From an uncultured bacterium (lineage in GTDB: Bacteria > Myxococcota_A > Bradymonadia > Bradymonadales > Bradymonadaceae), in the NCBI GenBank assembly GCA_937981985.1, contig CALJNB010000002.1, positions 1 through 64,000 on the forward strand: 64,000 nt of DNA. Reading direction: 5' to 3'. A program made the position numbers and the translations under genes. The notes under the pieces are model-generated. The model had not been told where the DNA came from. It saw only the letters and a program-made list of their open reading frames with translations, and did not search any database. Positions 1-8,112 of this stretch are shown here, piece after piece (positions within the stretch are counted from its first letter, which is position 1; every line of letters starts with the position of its first letter).

Positions 1-459
1 GGTGATCCAAGCATTAACTTGATCAAGTTCGGTTTGATTTTTCTGGCCGCCGAAGGGCATAAAACCGTTCTCATCACTAGTCCTTGTCATTCGAATTGAG
101 TAGTTACTGGCTCCCGGGTTCATCGCTGTTATGAAACGTTGCCCATCCGTGGAAAGTGTATCGGTCATCAGTGCATCAAACACTTCCTTATCAGTTGGAT
201 CTATTTGAACTACTTTCAAGCCATTATTTGCAGTTGAACCATGACAACTTGGCTGGCCGCAACTATTACGGAAGGAAGCTGCGACCAACTTAAATTCAGC
301 GCTAGCAGGTCCCGTTACGGCAGGAGTATCTGGTTGATTTGAATTCCCTGTGTCGGTGCCTCCATTGTCGGAGTTGGGATCAAAACCTTGAAGGGGATCG
401 GGTGTACATGAGAAAATAAACACGCATGAAGATAGCACGATAAATTTAATGAGATTCAA
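1..459 (-). CDS. Lipoprotein with a CX4CH haem-like motif, C-terminus cut by the window edge
   Basis: The reading frame enters from the window edge, so the C-terminus is missing; 153 codons are visible. A TTG start follows directly after an in-frame stop and has a GGAG Shine-Dalgarno 8 bases upstream; no ATG lies closer to the signal peptide. The N-terminus is a lipoprotein signal with lipobox FSC followed by a Gly/Asp/Asn-rich linker. Further in, CGQPSCH resembles the haem-attachment box of small cytochrome-c-like domains common in secreted proteins of Myxococcota and Planctomycetes, although the spacing is CX4CH and not CX2CH. A Met-containing MPFGG segment downstream could supply an axial ligand. 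Role inferred only: surface or periplasmic redox lipoprotein. A non-haem disulfide domain is equally possible. Confidence 0.6.
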   Translation of the reverse strand, partial: MNLIKFIVLSSCVFIFSCTPDPLQGFDPNSDNGGTDTGNSNQPDTPAVTGPASAEFKLVAASFRNSCGQPSCHGSTANNGLKVVQIDPTDKEVFDALMTDTLSTDGQRFITAMNPGASNYSIRMTRTSDENGFMPFGGQKNQTELDQVNAWIT

Positions 460-532
460 TCAAGACTCCGGTAAAACACGTTTGAATGTACATTCTATAA
501 TTACATGAATTTGGATCAAATTAAACATCGAA

Positions 533-1864
533 TTAGTCAACGAATTCGAGCTGTTCTTTCAGGAGTTCTGTCCACGCAAACTCAGGACCGATGATCCGGA
601 ACATATTATGGGTACCAAGGACCAGCCTGTCCACGATCGCGAGTTCTGGGTTGGGTTGAAAAGCAAATATATGCCGCCGCATTTTCGGAACCAGCTCCCT
701 AGTATTGCTATGAATGGTTGAGGTCTTATAGTCGTAGATTTTATTCGCGGTGAGTTCGGGGATAACCGCCTCGATGAGATCTTCATAAAATGATATCGGA
801 AGTGGATCGGAACCCTCTTTTCGTACTCCAAAAGAGAACAATATCTCGTCCATTTTTTCTGGACGCATCGCTAGCCCTTCGACAAATATGTCGCGATAGA
901 GCGGAATGTACCTTTCGGAAACCCTTTTTACGCAGCCAAAATCATAGAGGACGATGGTGCCGTCCTTACGAAACGCGAAGTTACCTGGATGCGGGTCGCC
1001 GTGAACCAGATGGTCTCTGAAAAGTTGTCGACCAAATAATTTGAAAATATTTTCTCCGATCAGATTGCAGGTCTCTTGATCGACATGTTCTCGGACTTCA
1101 TCGAGCGCAATCCCGTCCTCAAAGCTTAAAGTCAAAATACGTCCAGAACTGCGTTCAGCAATGATGTTCGGAATGACGACGAAAGGATCATTTTTGTGTT
1201 GTTCTTGGAAGGCTCTTAGATTCTGAGCTTCGTTTGTATAGTCGAGCTCTTCATGGAGCATGCGTTTTAATTCTTCAAACATTTCATCGATAATTTTTTT
1301 ATCGTATGCGAAACCCGTGAGTTTAAAAATTCTTCTCATGTGGCGCAGATCACTATCGCAACTTTCGTCAACACCCGGGTATTGCACCTTAACGACAAGT
1401 TCCTGTCCATCCAAAGTAGCGCGATGAACTTGCCCAATTGATGCCGCTTTAAAAGGTTTTTCATCGAAGGTGTCGAAGAGGGATTCGATAGACGACCCAA
1501 GTTCTGCCTCTATTTGAGACTTCACTACGACAAAATCCATGGGTGGAGATTCGTTTTGTAGGATCTTCAGCTTTTCGATCATTTCAGGAGGTAGGAAGTC
1601 GCCGGCCAATGTCGCCATTTGGCCCACCTTCATCGCAGCTCCTTTTAATTCGCCCAGTGTATCGGCTATGATTTCACCATTTAGAACGTGTGTAGCGAAC
1701 GCGCTGGCCGCGGTATCTTTCTTATTTTTGAAGACAGAACCTGCTTTCGTCGTTGCGTAATTTCCCGCGACTTTCGCCGTCATTTTTGCGATTCGAAAAA
1801 ATCTTTTGCTTTTCGTTGGGGGTTTTTCAGCCAAAGTTAACTCCTTTGCAGGAAAATTTACCAT
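533..1864 (-). CDS. ABC1/UbiB-family atypical protein kinase-like protein
   Basis: 443 residues with the full signature of the ABC1/ADCK/UbiB family: KVGQ near residues 79-82 (the KxGQ motif that covers the active site), ASIGQVH near 141-147, HGDPHPGN as catalytic loop and YDFG as metal-binding motif. The family is known for ATPase/kinase-like folds that support ubiquinone biosynthesis (UbiB/Coq8) or lipid handling. This copy has no C-terminal membrane helices, unlike UbiB proper, so it is closer to the soluble AarF/ABC1 group. It starts at an ATG without a clear Shine-Dalgarno and is divergent from the carbonic anhydrase gene. Family assignment is firm; the substrate is unknown. Confidence 0.9.
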   Translation of the reverse strand: MVNFPAKELTLAEKPPTKSKRFFRIAKMTAKVAGNYATTKAGSVFKNKKDTAASAFATHVLNGEIIADTLGELKGAAMKVGQMATLAGDFLPPEMIEKLKILQNESPPMDFVVVKSQIEAELGSSIESLFDTFDEKPFKAASIGQVHRATLDGQELVVKVQYPGVDESCDSDLRHMRRIFKLTGFAYDKKIIDEMFEELKRMLHEELDYTNEAQNLRAFQEQHKNDPFVVIPNIIAERSSGRILTLSFEDGIALDEVREHVDQETCNLIGENIFKLFGRQLFRDHLVHGDPHPGNFAFRKDGTIVLYDFGCVKRVSERYIPLYRDIFVEGLAMRPEKMDEILFSFGVRKEGSDPLPISFYEDLIEAVIPELTANKIYDYKTSTIHSNTRELVPKMRRHIFAFQPNPELAIVDRLVLGTHNMFRIIGPEFAWTELLKEQLEFVD

Positions 1865-1951
1865 AAATAGCGCAACGATTACATTCTAATATGGTTGGAT
1901 GAACGATTGAAAATCGGGTACCAGAATCGAATAGAATCGAATGAGGAAAAT

Positions 1952-2539
1952 ATGAGTAATCTAAACGATCTTTTTGAAAAAAATAAACAATGGGCGAAGG
2001 AAATCGTCGATGGAGACGCAAAGTTCTTTGAGCGTCTTAAAGAACAACAGACGCCGAATTATCTTTGGATAGGCTGTTCTGATAGTCGCGTTCCTCCCAA
2101 TACAATCCTAGCATTGCCACCTGGAGAAATTTTTGTTCATCGTAATATTGCAAATTTGGTCGTCCATTCGGATCTAAATTGTTTATCTGTGATGCAGTAC
2201 GCCGTCGAAGTTTTGAAGGTCGAACACATTATCGTCTGCGGACACTATGGTTGCGGCGGGGTAAAAGCGGCGTTGGGTTCGCAGAACTACGGACTGATAG
2301 ATAACTGGCTTCGTCATATCAAGGACGTCAAACGTTTTAACGATAAACATTTAGAGGGCTTAGAGGGAGAAGAAAGGGTTAACCGTCTATGTGAACTCAA
2401 TGTCATTGAACAGGTAAAAAATGTTCGGGATACAACAATCGTCAAAGACGCGAAGCAACAAGGGGCTACGCTTTCTGTCCATGGTTTGATCTATGATCTT
2501 GGGACTGGACACCTCAAAGAGCTCGACACAAATGCCTAG
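1952..2539 (+). CDS. can: Beta-class carbonic anhydrase
   Basis: Interconverts CO2 and bicarbonate in the cytoplasm. The 195-residue product carries the beta-class zinc site: Cys42, Asp44 and Arg46 in GCSDSRVP, then His98 and Cys101 in GHYGCGGV. Length and order match E. coli Can. An in-frame upstream ATG at 1895 would add 19 residues not typical of the family; the ATG at 1952 has GAGGA just upstream and gives the usual MSxLxxLFxxN start, so it is preferred. The stop lies one base from the stop of the convergent YihY-like gene. Bicarbonate supply for carboxylases is the likely role. Confidence 0.95.
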   Translation: MSNLNDLFEKNKQWAKEIVDGDAKFFERLKEQQTPNYLWIGCSDSRVPPNTILALPPGEIFVHRNIANLVVHSDLNCLSVMQYAVEVLKVEHIIVCGHYGCGGVKAALGSQNYGLIDNWLRHIKDVKRFNDKHLEGLEGEERVNRLCELNVIEQVKNVRDTTIVKDAKQQGATLSVHGLIYDLGTGHLKELDTNA

Positions 2540-2540
2540 C

Positions 2541-4379
2541 TTATTTTTTTCCCGGCACTGGCGGTGGCGTCGAAGGTTCGTTGCCAAGTTCGCTGAACAG
2601 ATCCGATAGATTCTTTTCGACCAAACCCGAACTTTCTTCCAGTTCGAGCCCCGCTAATTCGGGGATTTCTCCGGATTCGAATGAGGCGAATTCATTCGTA
2701 GAAGGCTTTATTTTAAGTTGCTCTTCTTCGACTTGGTTATCCGATTGAAGCTTTGGGCTCGAACCTTCTGCCGAGATAACTTCGGCCGGTGTCTTATCTT
2801 TCAGTAAAGAATTCACGGCATGGACTGGCAATATTAGTTCATCGGCTTGATAAACAGGTTCAGGAGTACTTGCCTCTTGCGGACTGTTCACTGGTTTCGA
2901 TGTTGATTCGGCAGCCATTGATAATCCATCAAAAACGGGTTCTTCAAAAACCGGTTCTGGGTCGTGTTTGGAGGGGAAATGATTGAAAGAAGAATCATCA
3001 GGTTGTGCGATCATGGCTGGTGCGGGGCGTCCCTCTAAGGCTTGAGACAATCTTTTCATGGGTTGATGACGAGAGGTCCGTCGTTCCTCGATTTCGTCAA
3101 TTTCTGAAACCAAGCGAAGCGCCGTCTTTCCGCTCAGTGTACCTAAGCTGAGTTGATGTAATCCGTGGTAGAGATCGTCAAGGGGGCCCGAATTTGCAAT
3201 TGCATTGAAATCAAAGAAGTTCTCTACCATCGGTAAGAGAAGAATATCATCGAGCTGTTTTGAAGGGATAAGCTTTGCTTCTCCACTTTCGTCTAGTACC
3301 GAGTTTACGGCTCCGATTTCGACTAAAGAATCAACGACCTGACGGATGATCGGAGCTGAATAACCGGTTTGTTCTAAAAGTTGCCGTTCTGTCATGGGGC
3401 CGTCACCTTTTTTAAAGGTCATAGCGATCGGAGCGAAGAGTTCCAATCCGATGAATGGATTGTAGTTTCGGTCTTGTTTACGCAGTGGGTCTCGTTTTTC
3501 GGCTGCCTGAACCGTCATCAGGGTTCGTAGGTTTTGGGTGCAATACGACAATTCTACGCCAAGTAGAACGATGAGCCATGTCGTATAGAGCCAGATCATA
3601 AACATTGGAAGTAGTCCCAATGTTCCATAGAGCTTATTGTAGGGTTCGAAGATTCCTTCTGTGACGTAGAAATTAAAAACATATTTCGCGACTTCAAATG
3701 CTACGGTCGTGAAGAGACCGCCTACCAATGCTGAATACCAACGGACCGTCGGGCGAGGTAAAAAGTAGTTTAAGAGGAAGAAGAAAATGAATGCGATCGT
3801 AGGTGGAAGAGTGATATCAATGAAGGAGGGATCGACACCTATTTGTTCTAATCGCAACTGTATTCTCGCTGTGAGAATAAAAGAAACACCTACGAAAATG
3901 GGCCCAAGGAGGATAAGACTCGGGAAGGCGATAAGAAAGTTTCGGAATGACCATTTTCTCGCCGACATCCAGATTGTATTGAACGCCCTTTCGATTCTGT
4001 GGAAGAGGAAGATACCTATTCCCAAAAAGGCAACAGCGCTTATGCCAACCGTGCCAGCTGCGCTTGTTGTAGCAAATTCCGTCAAATAACCACCAATAGC
4101 GCTTGCAGCGGACGGAAGGACTTGTTGTAGGAAGGGAGTCAATACCGCGTCGTTTCCTTCAAAAAGCCCCACCATCGCGAGGACGGAAACAACGATAGAG
4201 AGTAAAGGAACGACCGCAAGTGCTGATGCGAAGGCTAGACTAGCGGTGAGATCGGTTACGTTGTCTTTGAAGAGATTTCGTACGGAATGGTACACGACAA
4301 AAACCGGAAACCAGATTCCAATTTCGGTCTTGGAAAGATTTTCCCACTTGCCACTTTTAAACACTTTAAGGGCATCCAT
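2541..4379 (-). CDS. YihY/BrkB-family inner-membrane protein with extended C-terminal tail
   Basis: The first ~300 residues contain six predicted membrane helices typical of the YihY/virulence factor BrkB family (often mis-called RNase BN), including the family-like segment near TASLAFASALAVVPLLS and the last helix pair near GLLPMFMIWLYTTW. About residues 320-400 look like a small winged-helix-type domain, as in other long YihY proteins. The final ~190 residues are acidic, Pro/Glu/Ser-rich and probably disordered, ending in PPPVPGKK. I use the ATG at 4379, which has GGAG 5 bases upstream; a TTG five codons earlier has no ribosome site. Function of the family is unresolved. The gene is convergent with can. 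Confidence 0.85.
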   Translation of the reverse strand: MDALKVFKSGKWENLSKTEIGIWFPVFVVYHSVRNLFKDNVTDLTASLAFASALAVVPLLSIVVSVLAMVGLFEGNDAVLTPFLQQVLPSAASAIGGYLTEFATTSAAGTVGISAVAFLGIGIFLFHRIERAFNTIWMSARKWSFRNFLIAFPSLILLGPIFVGVSFILTARIQLRLEQIGVDPSFIDITLPPTIAFIFFFLLNYFLPRPTVRWYSALVGGLFTTVAFEVAKYVFNFYVTEGIFEPYNKLYGTLGLLPMFMIWLYTTWLIVLLGVELSYCTQNLRTLMTVQAAEKRDPLRKQDRNYNPFIGLELFAPIAMTFKKGDGPMTERQLLEQTGYSAPIIRQVVDSLVEIGAVNSVLDESGEAKLIPSKQLDDILLLPMVENFFDFNAIANSGPLDDLYHGLHQLSLGTLSGKTALRLVSEIDEIEERRTSRHQPMKRLSQALEGRPAPAMIAQPDDSSFNHFPSKHDPEPVFEEPVFDGLSMAAESTSKPVNSPQEASTPEPVYQADELILPVHAVNSLLKDKTPAEVISAEGSSPKLQSDNQVEEEQLKIKPSTNEFASFESGEIPELAGLELEESSGLVEKNLSDLFSELGNEPSTPPPVPGKK

Positions 4380-4506
4380 AACGACTCCGATCAAATTAAT
4401 GTCGCCTGAGTTTTACGTGGCGCCCAGGAAATCAGCAATACTGATTTTATTTGTCTTTCTTGGATAGTTTTTTGTTTTTACGCCGTTTCGGGTTACACTA
4501 TTAGCT

Positions 4507-7500
4507 ATGAAAGGGAGCGTTCAATCGACATGGAAAGGGGGAATCGTATTTGGCCTATTCGTCTTCATCTTAACCTTTGGAGCGAGTTCGCTTGCTGAAC
4601 GTTTTGGTTTGGCTGAAACGAAGAAGGTAAACGCATTTCCGAGTACCCATGTTGAAAAGATTCAGGATGAACTGAAGATGCCCGGATTGGTGTCCATAGC
4701 AGAGAGACTCCGGAAGAAGGGGACCGAAAATGCGAGAGCGCGCGCGATAGCGAGACATGAAGATAATGCGCTCAGAGGGATTTTAGCCTCTTTTGAGGCG
4801 AAGAAATACGGAAATGCAGAGGTACTCGCCCGAGGATTGCTTGACGAGTTGAAAGACCGGATGGTTGGAGCGGCACGAAAAGAAAAAAAGAAACTCGAAG
4901 AAACACGAACAAAAACGAAAATTCTTTTGGGGAACGTTTTTCGGGCTCAAAAAAAATATCAGGCCGAAGACGCAATTCTATCCAAAGTTAAAAGTTCTCC
5001 TATCCAGGATATCATCGTATTTATGCGCGCCGAATCTCTGGAACAGAGCGCAAGGCATTCCGAGGCAGTGAAATATTATGACCAAGTGATGGCAATGGAC
5101 ACGGGGTTATTTCACAAGGCTAAAGTCAAACGAGCTCGAGCGCTTTTTCGAGCAGGTAGATGGTCTGAAGCCGAGCCGGCTCTTCGTTTTGTTAACGAAA
5201 ACTACATTCAGTATCCGCGGCGTCCTGCGTCTCTTCTAGAGCACGCTGAAACCTTAGAACACTTAAAAAAAGTTGAAGATGCTGCTGATGCTTACCAACG
5301 GGTCTTTTTTGATTACCCTTTTCGAAAAGAGGGGCTCAAAGCGAGGGAACATTTGGCTCGTCTGGAGAAGGATGCCGTTCTACCCTCCGAGATTATTCCC
5401 GCCCGTGACCGTTTTCTTAGATACCGTCAGCTTCGCGTAAACAAACATTGGGAAACGGCCATGACTTTGTTTAAGGAATTAAAAAACGACCATCTCAGCG
5501 AATCTGGCCACAGCGCTTTTGAACATTCAATCGAGTTTCAAATGGCACTCGTTGATTTTCGTCGTCGAGAATTTGATGACTCTTTAACACGGTTGAAGAA
5601 GTTATCACTGTACTACGAGGCGGGTCACAAAGCCGGATTGAGTCGATATCTTCTCTATCGATACATGGCATCGATTTATGGTCTTCGCGGCGACCACAGC
5701 AGCGCGGGTGTTTTGATCGATAAGATGACAAAAGGGATGAGTCCTGCATCACGTCACAAAGCGAAAGCTGAGTTTTGGGAAAAGCATGGAAAGTATGAAA
5801 AGGCGTTTAAGGCGTACTCAAAAATTTGGACTGCATCCGATAAAAAGACATGGGACTACGCATGGTTATTGTACAAAACTGGACGTTTGAGGGCCGCTTA
5901 TCGCTTGTTTAGAAAGCGCGCAGAGAATGCTAGCGGACGAAACCGAGCGATGCATCTATATTGGGCAGCGCGGACTTTAGAGCGAGCTAATTTGAATGAG
6001 GAGGCTTACGCTACTTTTGCGTCAATTTCTCGGGCATATTCTTCCACTTATTACGGAATTCAGGCGAAGAACCGGCTTACCGATCTTGAACAGCGAACCA
6101 GCGTTCATGGTTCCATTGAGGCTAAAACAGAAGGTATTGTTAATGCCGGAGAAAAAGCCCTTGATGCCTTTGACGATGCAATCAAGGTTAACGAATGGGA
6201 AACTCCTCTTGAACAAGATAGCGATCGTAACATTCCGAGACGCGCTTTGTGGGGCGATGGTCAGGCTGAAGAATACACGTCGGTAAGCAAGTGTACCCCC
6301 GATTCAACAGATACCTACTGCGATGCAGTTTGGGGCGATAAGACCGAAGGTGTATTGTTTTCGCCGTTGGACCAAAAACAATCGGTCGTGAAAGAAACTT
6401 TAGTTGCTCCCGAAAAAATATCGGAACTAGAAGAAGATAGTAAGTTAGAATACGATTTCCCATCAATTGCTGATGCGAAGCTTCCGCCTGTCTCTGTACG
6501 CTTCCCTAAAAAGATTCCCAAAGACGCTAGGGTAAAATATCCCACTTCGGCGAGGATGTATTGGGCAGGCCGAACCAAAGAAAAATTTGAAAATTTCGAT
6601 GAGGGTAAGGTCCCAGGACCTTTTCCGAAAAATAAAAATGCTTACGACAATGAATTAGATTACGTCGGGGGTCTCTCTAGGGCATCCAAAGAAATTGGAG
6701 AAATTTTCCCCGAACTAAAGCGCGCTGAATGGTTGCTACAAACCGGACTTAAGGACGACGCGAGAGAATCGATACGATTTGTAGCAGAAGAATTCTACGA
6801 GCTTCGAAGTTTTGCGCGCCCGCGGCGACGTCCCCATCAAATCGATCGTCTCAGATGGGCTTATCGTATAGATAATAGACGCACGAAGGTGAGACAATTT
6901 TGGGGAATACTTGACGATTCGCTTAAGTATCCGGTTCCTAAAAAGAAAGGGGCGGCTCGTGATAAGGCTCTCAGACGTCAGCAGGAGATCTATGATCGCC
7001 GAGAGGAACTACAAACCCTAATTATCGACGCCCTCAAAGAAACAGGCGATTATTATTTCGTCAGAAAACTCACGCTTCGAGCAGGAGGTTGGCGAAGTGA
7101 GTCTCCCCATGGTCCGGCGAGAGCAAAATGGACGCAAATATACCCACGAGCCTTTCCAGAACTCGTGCTCCCACACGCTCAAAAGAATGGGATGAACCCT
7201 TATTTAATGTGGGCTCTCATGATGGTTGAGAGTTCCTTCAACCCGGATTCACTTAGTACCGCCAGTGCGATGGGACTTTTTCAAGTGATTCCTAGGACTG
7301 GGTTAAAAACAGCGATTATGTTCGACGATGAAGAATTTGGTTCTCACGATCTCTTGAATCCAGACGTCGCTGTCGAACACGGTGCGTTCTATTTATCGAG
7401 CCTCATTAAGAAATTTCATGGACAAGAACTATTAGCCATCCCCGGTTATAATGGCGGACCTCATCGAATAGGGGACTGGTTGGAAATGCGTGGGAACATG

Positions 7501-7665
7501 CCTTTGGACGAATTTATCGAAGAGATCCCATTCGATGAGGCGCGCGGTTATGCCAAGAAGGTATTTCGCTTTATGGTTTTATATCTGAGAATCTACGAAG
7601 GAATCGACACCATGTACGTCGGGCAAAATATGCGCAAAAGTTATAAGGCGATGCCAAACTTCTAA
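4507..7665 (+). CDS. Large periplasmic lytic transglycosylase (Slt70-like) with TPR-type N-terminus
   Basis: Cleaves the glycan strands of peptidoglycan with formation of 1,6-anhydromuramic ends (known for the family). 1052 residues, much longer than Slt70 (~640). Residues 15-35 form a signal peptide or anchor. A long alpha-solenoid of TPR-like helices follows (about 60-520), then a charged linker (520-680) of low similarity to anything I know, then a helical region. The C-terminal SLT domain shows the catalytic Glu in MMVESSFNP (about 907), the SAMGLFQVIP motif and YNGGP. The start ATG has no strong Shine-Dalgarno. It is the only + strand gene between can and the RNA-like region, so probably monocistronic. 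Confidence 0.92.
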   Translation: MKGSVQSTWKGGIVFGLFVFILTFGASSLAERFGLAETKKVNAFPSTHVEKIQDELKMPGLVSIAERLRKKGTENARARAIARHEDNALRGILASFEAKKYGNAEVLARGLLDELKDRMVGAARKEKKKLEETRTKTKILLGNVFRAQKKYQAEDAILSKVKSSPIQDIIVFMRAESLEQSARHSEAVKYYDQVMAMDTGLFHKAKVKRARALFRAGRWSEAEPALRFVNENYIQYPRRPASLLEHAETLEHLKKVEDAADAYQRVFFDYPFRKEGLKAREHLARLEKDAVLPSEIIPARDRFLRYRQLRVNKHWETAMTLFKELKNDHLSESGHSAFEHSIEFQMALVDFRRREFDDSLTRLKKLSLYYEAGHKAGLSRYLLYRYMASIYGLRGDHSSAGVLIDKMTKGMSPASRHKAKAEFWEKHGKYEKAFKAYSKIWTASDKKTWDYAWLLYKTGRLRAAYRLFRKRAENASGRNRAMHLYWAARTLERANLNEEAYATFASISRAYSSTYYGIQAKNRLTDLEQRTSVHGSIEAKTEGIVNAGEKALDAFDDAIKVNEWETPLEQDSDRNIPRRALWGDGQAEEYTSVSKCTPDSTDTYCDAVWGDKTEGVLFSPLDQKQSVVKETLVAPEKISELEEDSKLEYDFPSIADAKLPPVSVRFPKKIPKDARVKYPTSARMYWAGRTKEKFENFDEGKVPGPFPKNKNAYDNELDYVGGLSRASKEIGEIFPELKRAEWLLQTGLKDDARESIRFVAEEFYELRSFARPRRRPHQIDRLRWAYRIDNRRTKVRQFWGILDDSLKYPVPKKKGAARDKALRRQQEIYDRREELQTLIIDALKETGDYYFVRKLTLRAGGWRSESPHGPARAKWTQIYPRAFPELVLPHAQKNGMNPYLMWALMMVESSFNPDSLSTASAMGLFQVIPRTGLKTAIMFDDEEFGSHDLLNPDVAVEHGAFYLSSLIKKFHGQELLAIPGYNGGPHRIGDWLEMRGNMPLDEFIEEIPFDEARGYAKKVFRFMVLYLRIYEGIDTMYVGQNMRKSYKAMPNF

Positions 7666-7689
7666 ACGACGATCTCTCTTTCCATCATA

Positions 7690-7716
7690 AATTTTTATTT
7701 TTTAGAAATAAAAATT
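7690..7716. repeat. Perfect 11-bp A/T hairpin downstream of the transglycosylase gene
   Basis: AATTTTTATTT pairs exactly with AAATAAAAATT around a TTTAG loop, 24 bp after the transglycosylase stop. It is made of A/T pairs only, so it is weak as an intrinsic terminator, although the 5' arm and loop contain T-runs. It may slow transcription or be an mRNA 3'-end structure. Confidence 0.5.
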
Positions 7717-7819
7717 CATTTTGAGTCGTTAGTAAATTACCCTGAGGTTACTGGTTCGGCAACTGTTGATGACGGACCAGATGTATTTTGGATTGGAGCG
7801 ACAGCGATCTTAGGTACAG

Positions 7820-7846
7820 GTTCTTCGGAACGGTTTTATTTTTTTG
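7820..7846 (+). terminator. Short UUCG-tetraloop hairpin with T-rich tail (weak terminator candidate)
   Basis: GTTC-TTCG-GAAC forms a 4-bp stem with a stable UUCG loop, followed by GGTTTTATTTTTTT. This could end transcription from the upstream transglycosylase gene. The stem is short, so the call is tentative. It also sits directly in front of the strong ribosome site at 7853. Confidence 0.35.
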
Positions 7847-7865
7847 TCGAACAAGGAGGTGATCA

Positions 7866-7931
7866 GTGAATAGTGAAAGTATCAACCCGGCTGGTAGTAT
7901 GATGTCCCAGGCAAAGGTATTACGCTTCTGA
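7866..7931 (+). CDS. 21-codon ORF behind a 12-nt perfect anti-SD complement
   Basis: AAGGAGGTGATC at 7853-7864 is complementary over 12 consecutive bases to the usual 3' end of bacterial 16S rRNA. A GTG codon stands 6 bases after the AGGAGG core and opens a 21-residue frame ending TGA at 7929-7931. Such extreme complementarity is rare in ordinary genes. The ORF overlaps the 5' arm of the long hairpin at 7899-8004, so either a leader-like peptide is translated from a structured RNA, or the site is an rRNA-binding element and the ORF is incidental. No homology is recognised. Confidence 0.3.
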   Translation: MNSESINPAGSMMSQAKVLRF

Positions 7932-8018
7932 ACTTATTCTCCTCTTGAGAAATTTGGAGACAAAAGCGTCGGCGAATATGCTTTGTGCATGGGACCCGAA
8001 TCATCAAGACTGAATATG

Positions 8019-8041
8019 AAACGGTACGTCGGACCGTTTTT
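8019..8041 (+). terminator. Intrinsic terminator of the RNA candidate
   Basis: AAACGGT pairs perfectly with ACCGTTT around a 7-nt loop and runs into TTTTT. The T-run is on the + strand, so it ends transcripts coming from the transglycosylase/RNA side. Confidence 0.75.
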
Positions 8042-8063
8042 ATCTCAAGAACATATACAGTCA

Positions 8064-8088
8064 AAAACCCGCTTTTTAGCGGGTTTTC
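8064..8088. terminator. Bidirectional intrinsic terminator between the RNA region and sppA
   Basis: AAAACCCGCT and AGCGGGTTTT form a perfect 10-bp stem with a TTTT loop. There are T-runs on either strand, so it can serve both the + strand transcript and sppA, whose stop codon lies about 25 bp away on the - strand. Confidence 0.85.
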
Positions 8089-8112
8089 CGTTTCTTGTCC
8101 GATTTTTCTATT

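Larger units (their letters stand above)
7850..8041 (+). ncRNA. Candidate structured small RNA with its own terminator
   Basis: About 190 nt between the transglycosylase and sppA genes contain one long interrupted hairpin. Paired segments are 7899-7903 with 8000-8004, 7904-7909 with 7990-7995, 7911-7916 with 7981-7988 (with a bulge), 7918-7927 with 7964-7978 (5-nt bulge), and 7938-7942 with 7956-7960. An intrinsic terminator follows at 8019-8041. The rod-like shape with bulges recalls 6S RNA, but I do not see sequence motifs that would identify 6S, SRP RNA, RNase P or tmRNA. A weak promoter-like pair (TTGGAT, 17 nt, TAGGTA) lies near 7790-7816. The 5' end is a guess. Confidence 0.4.
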
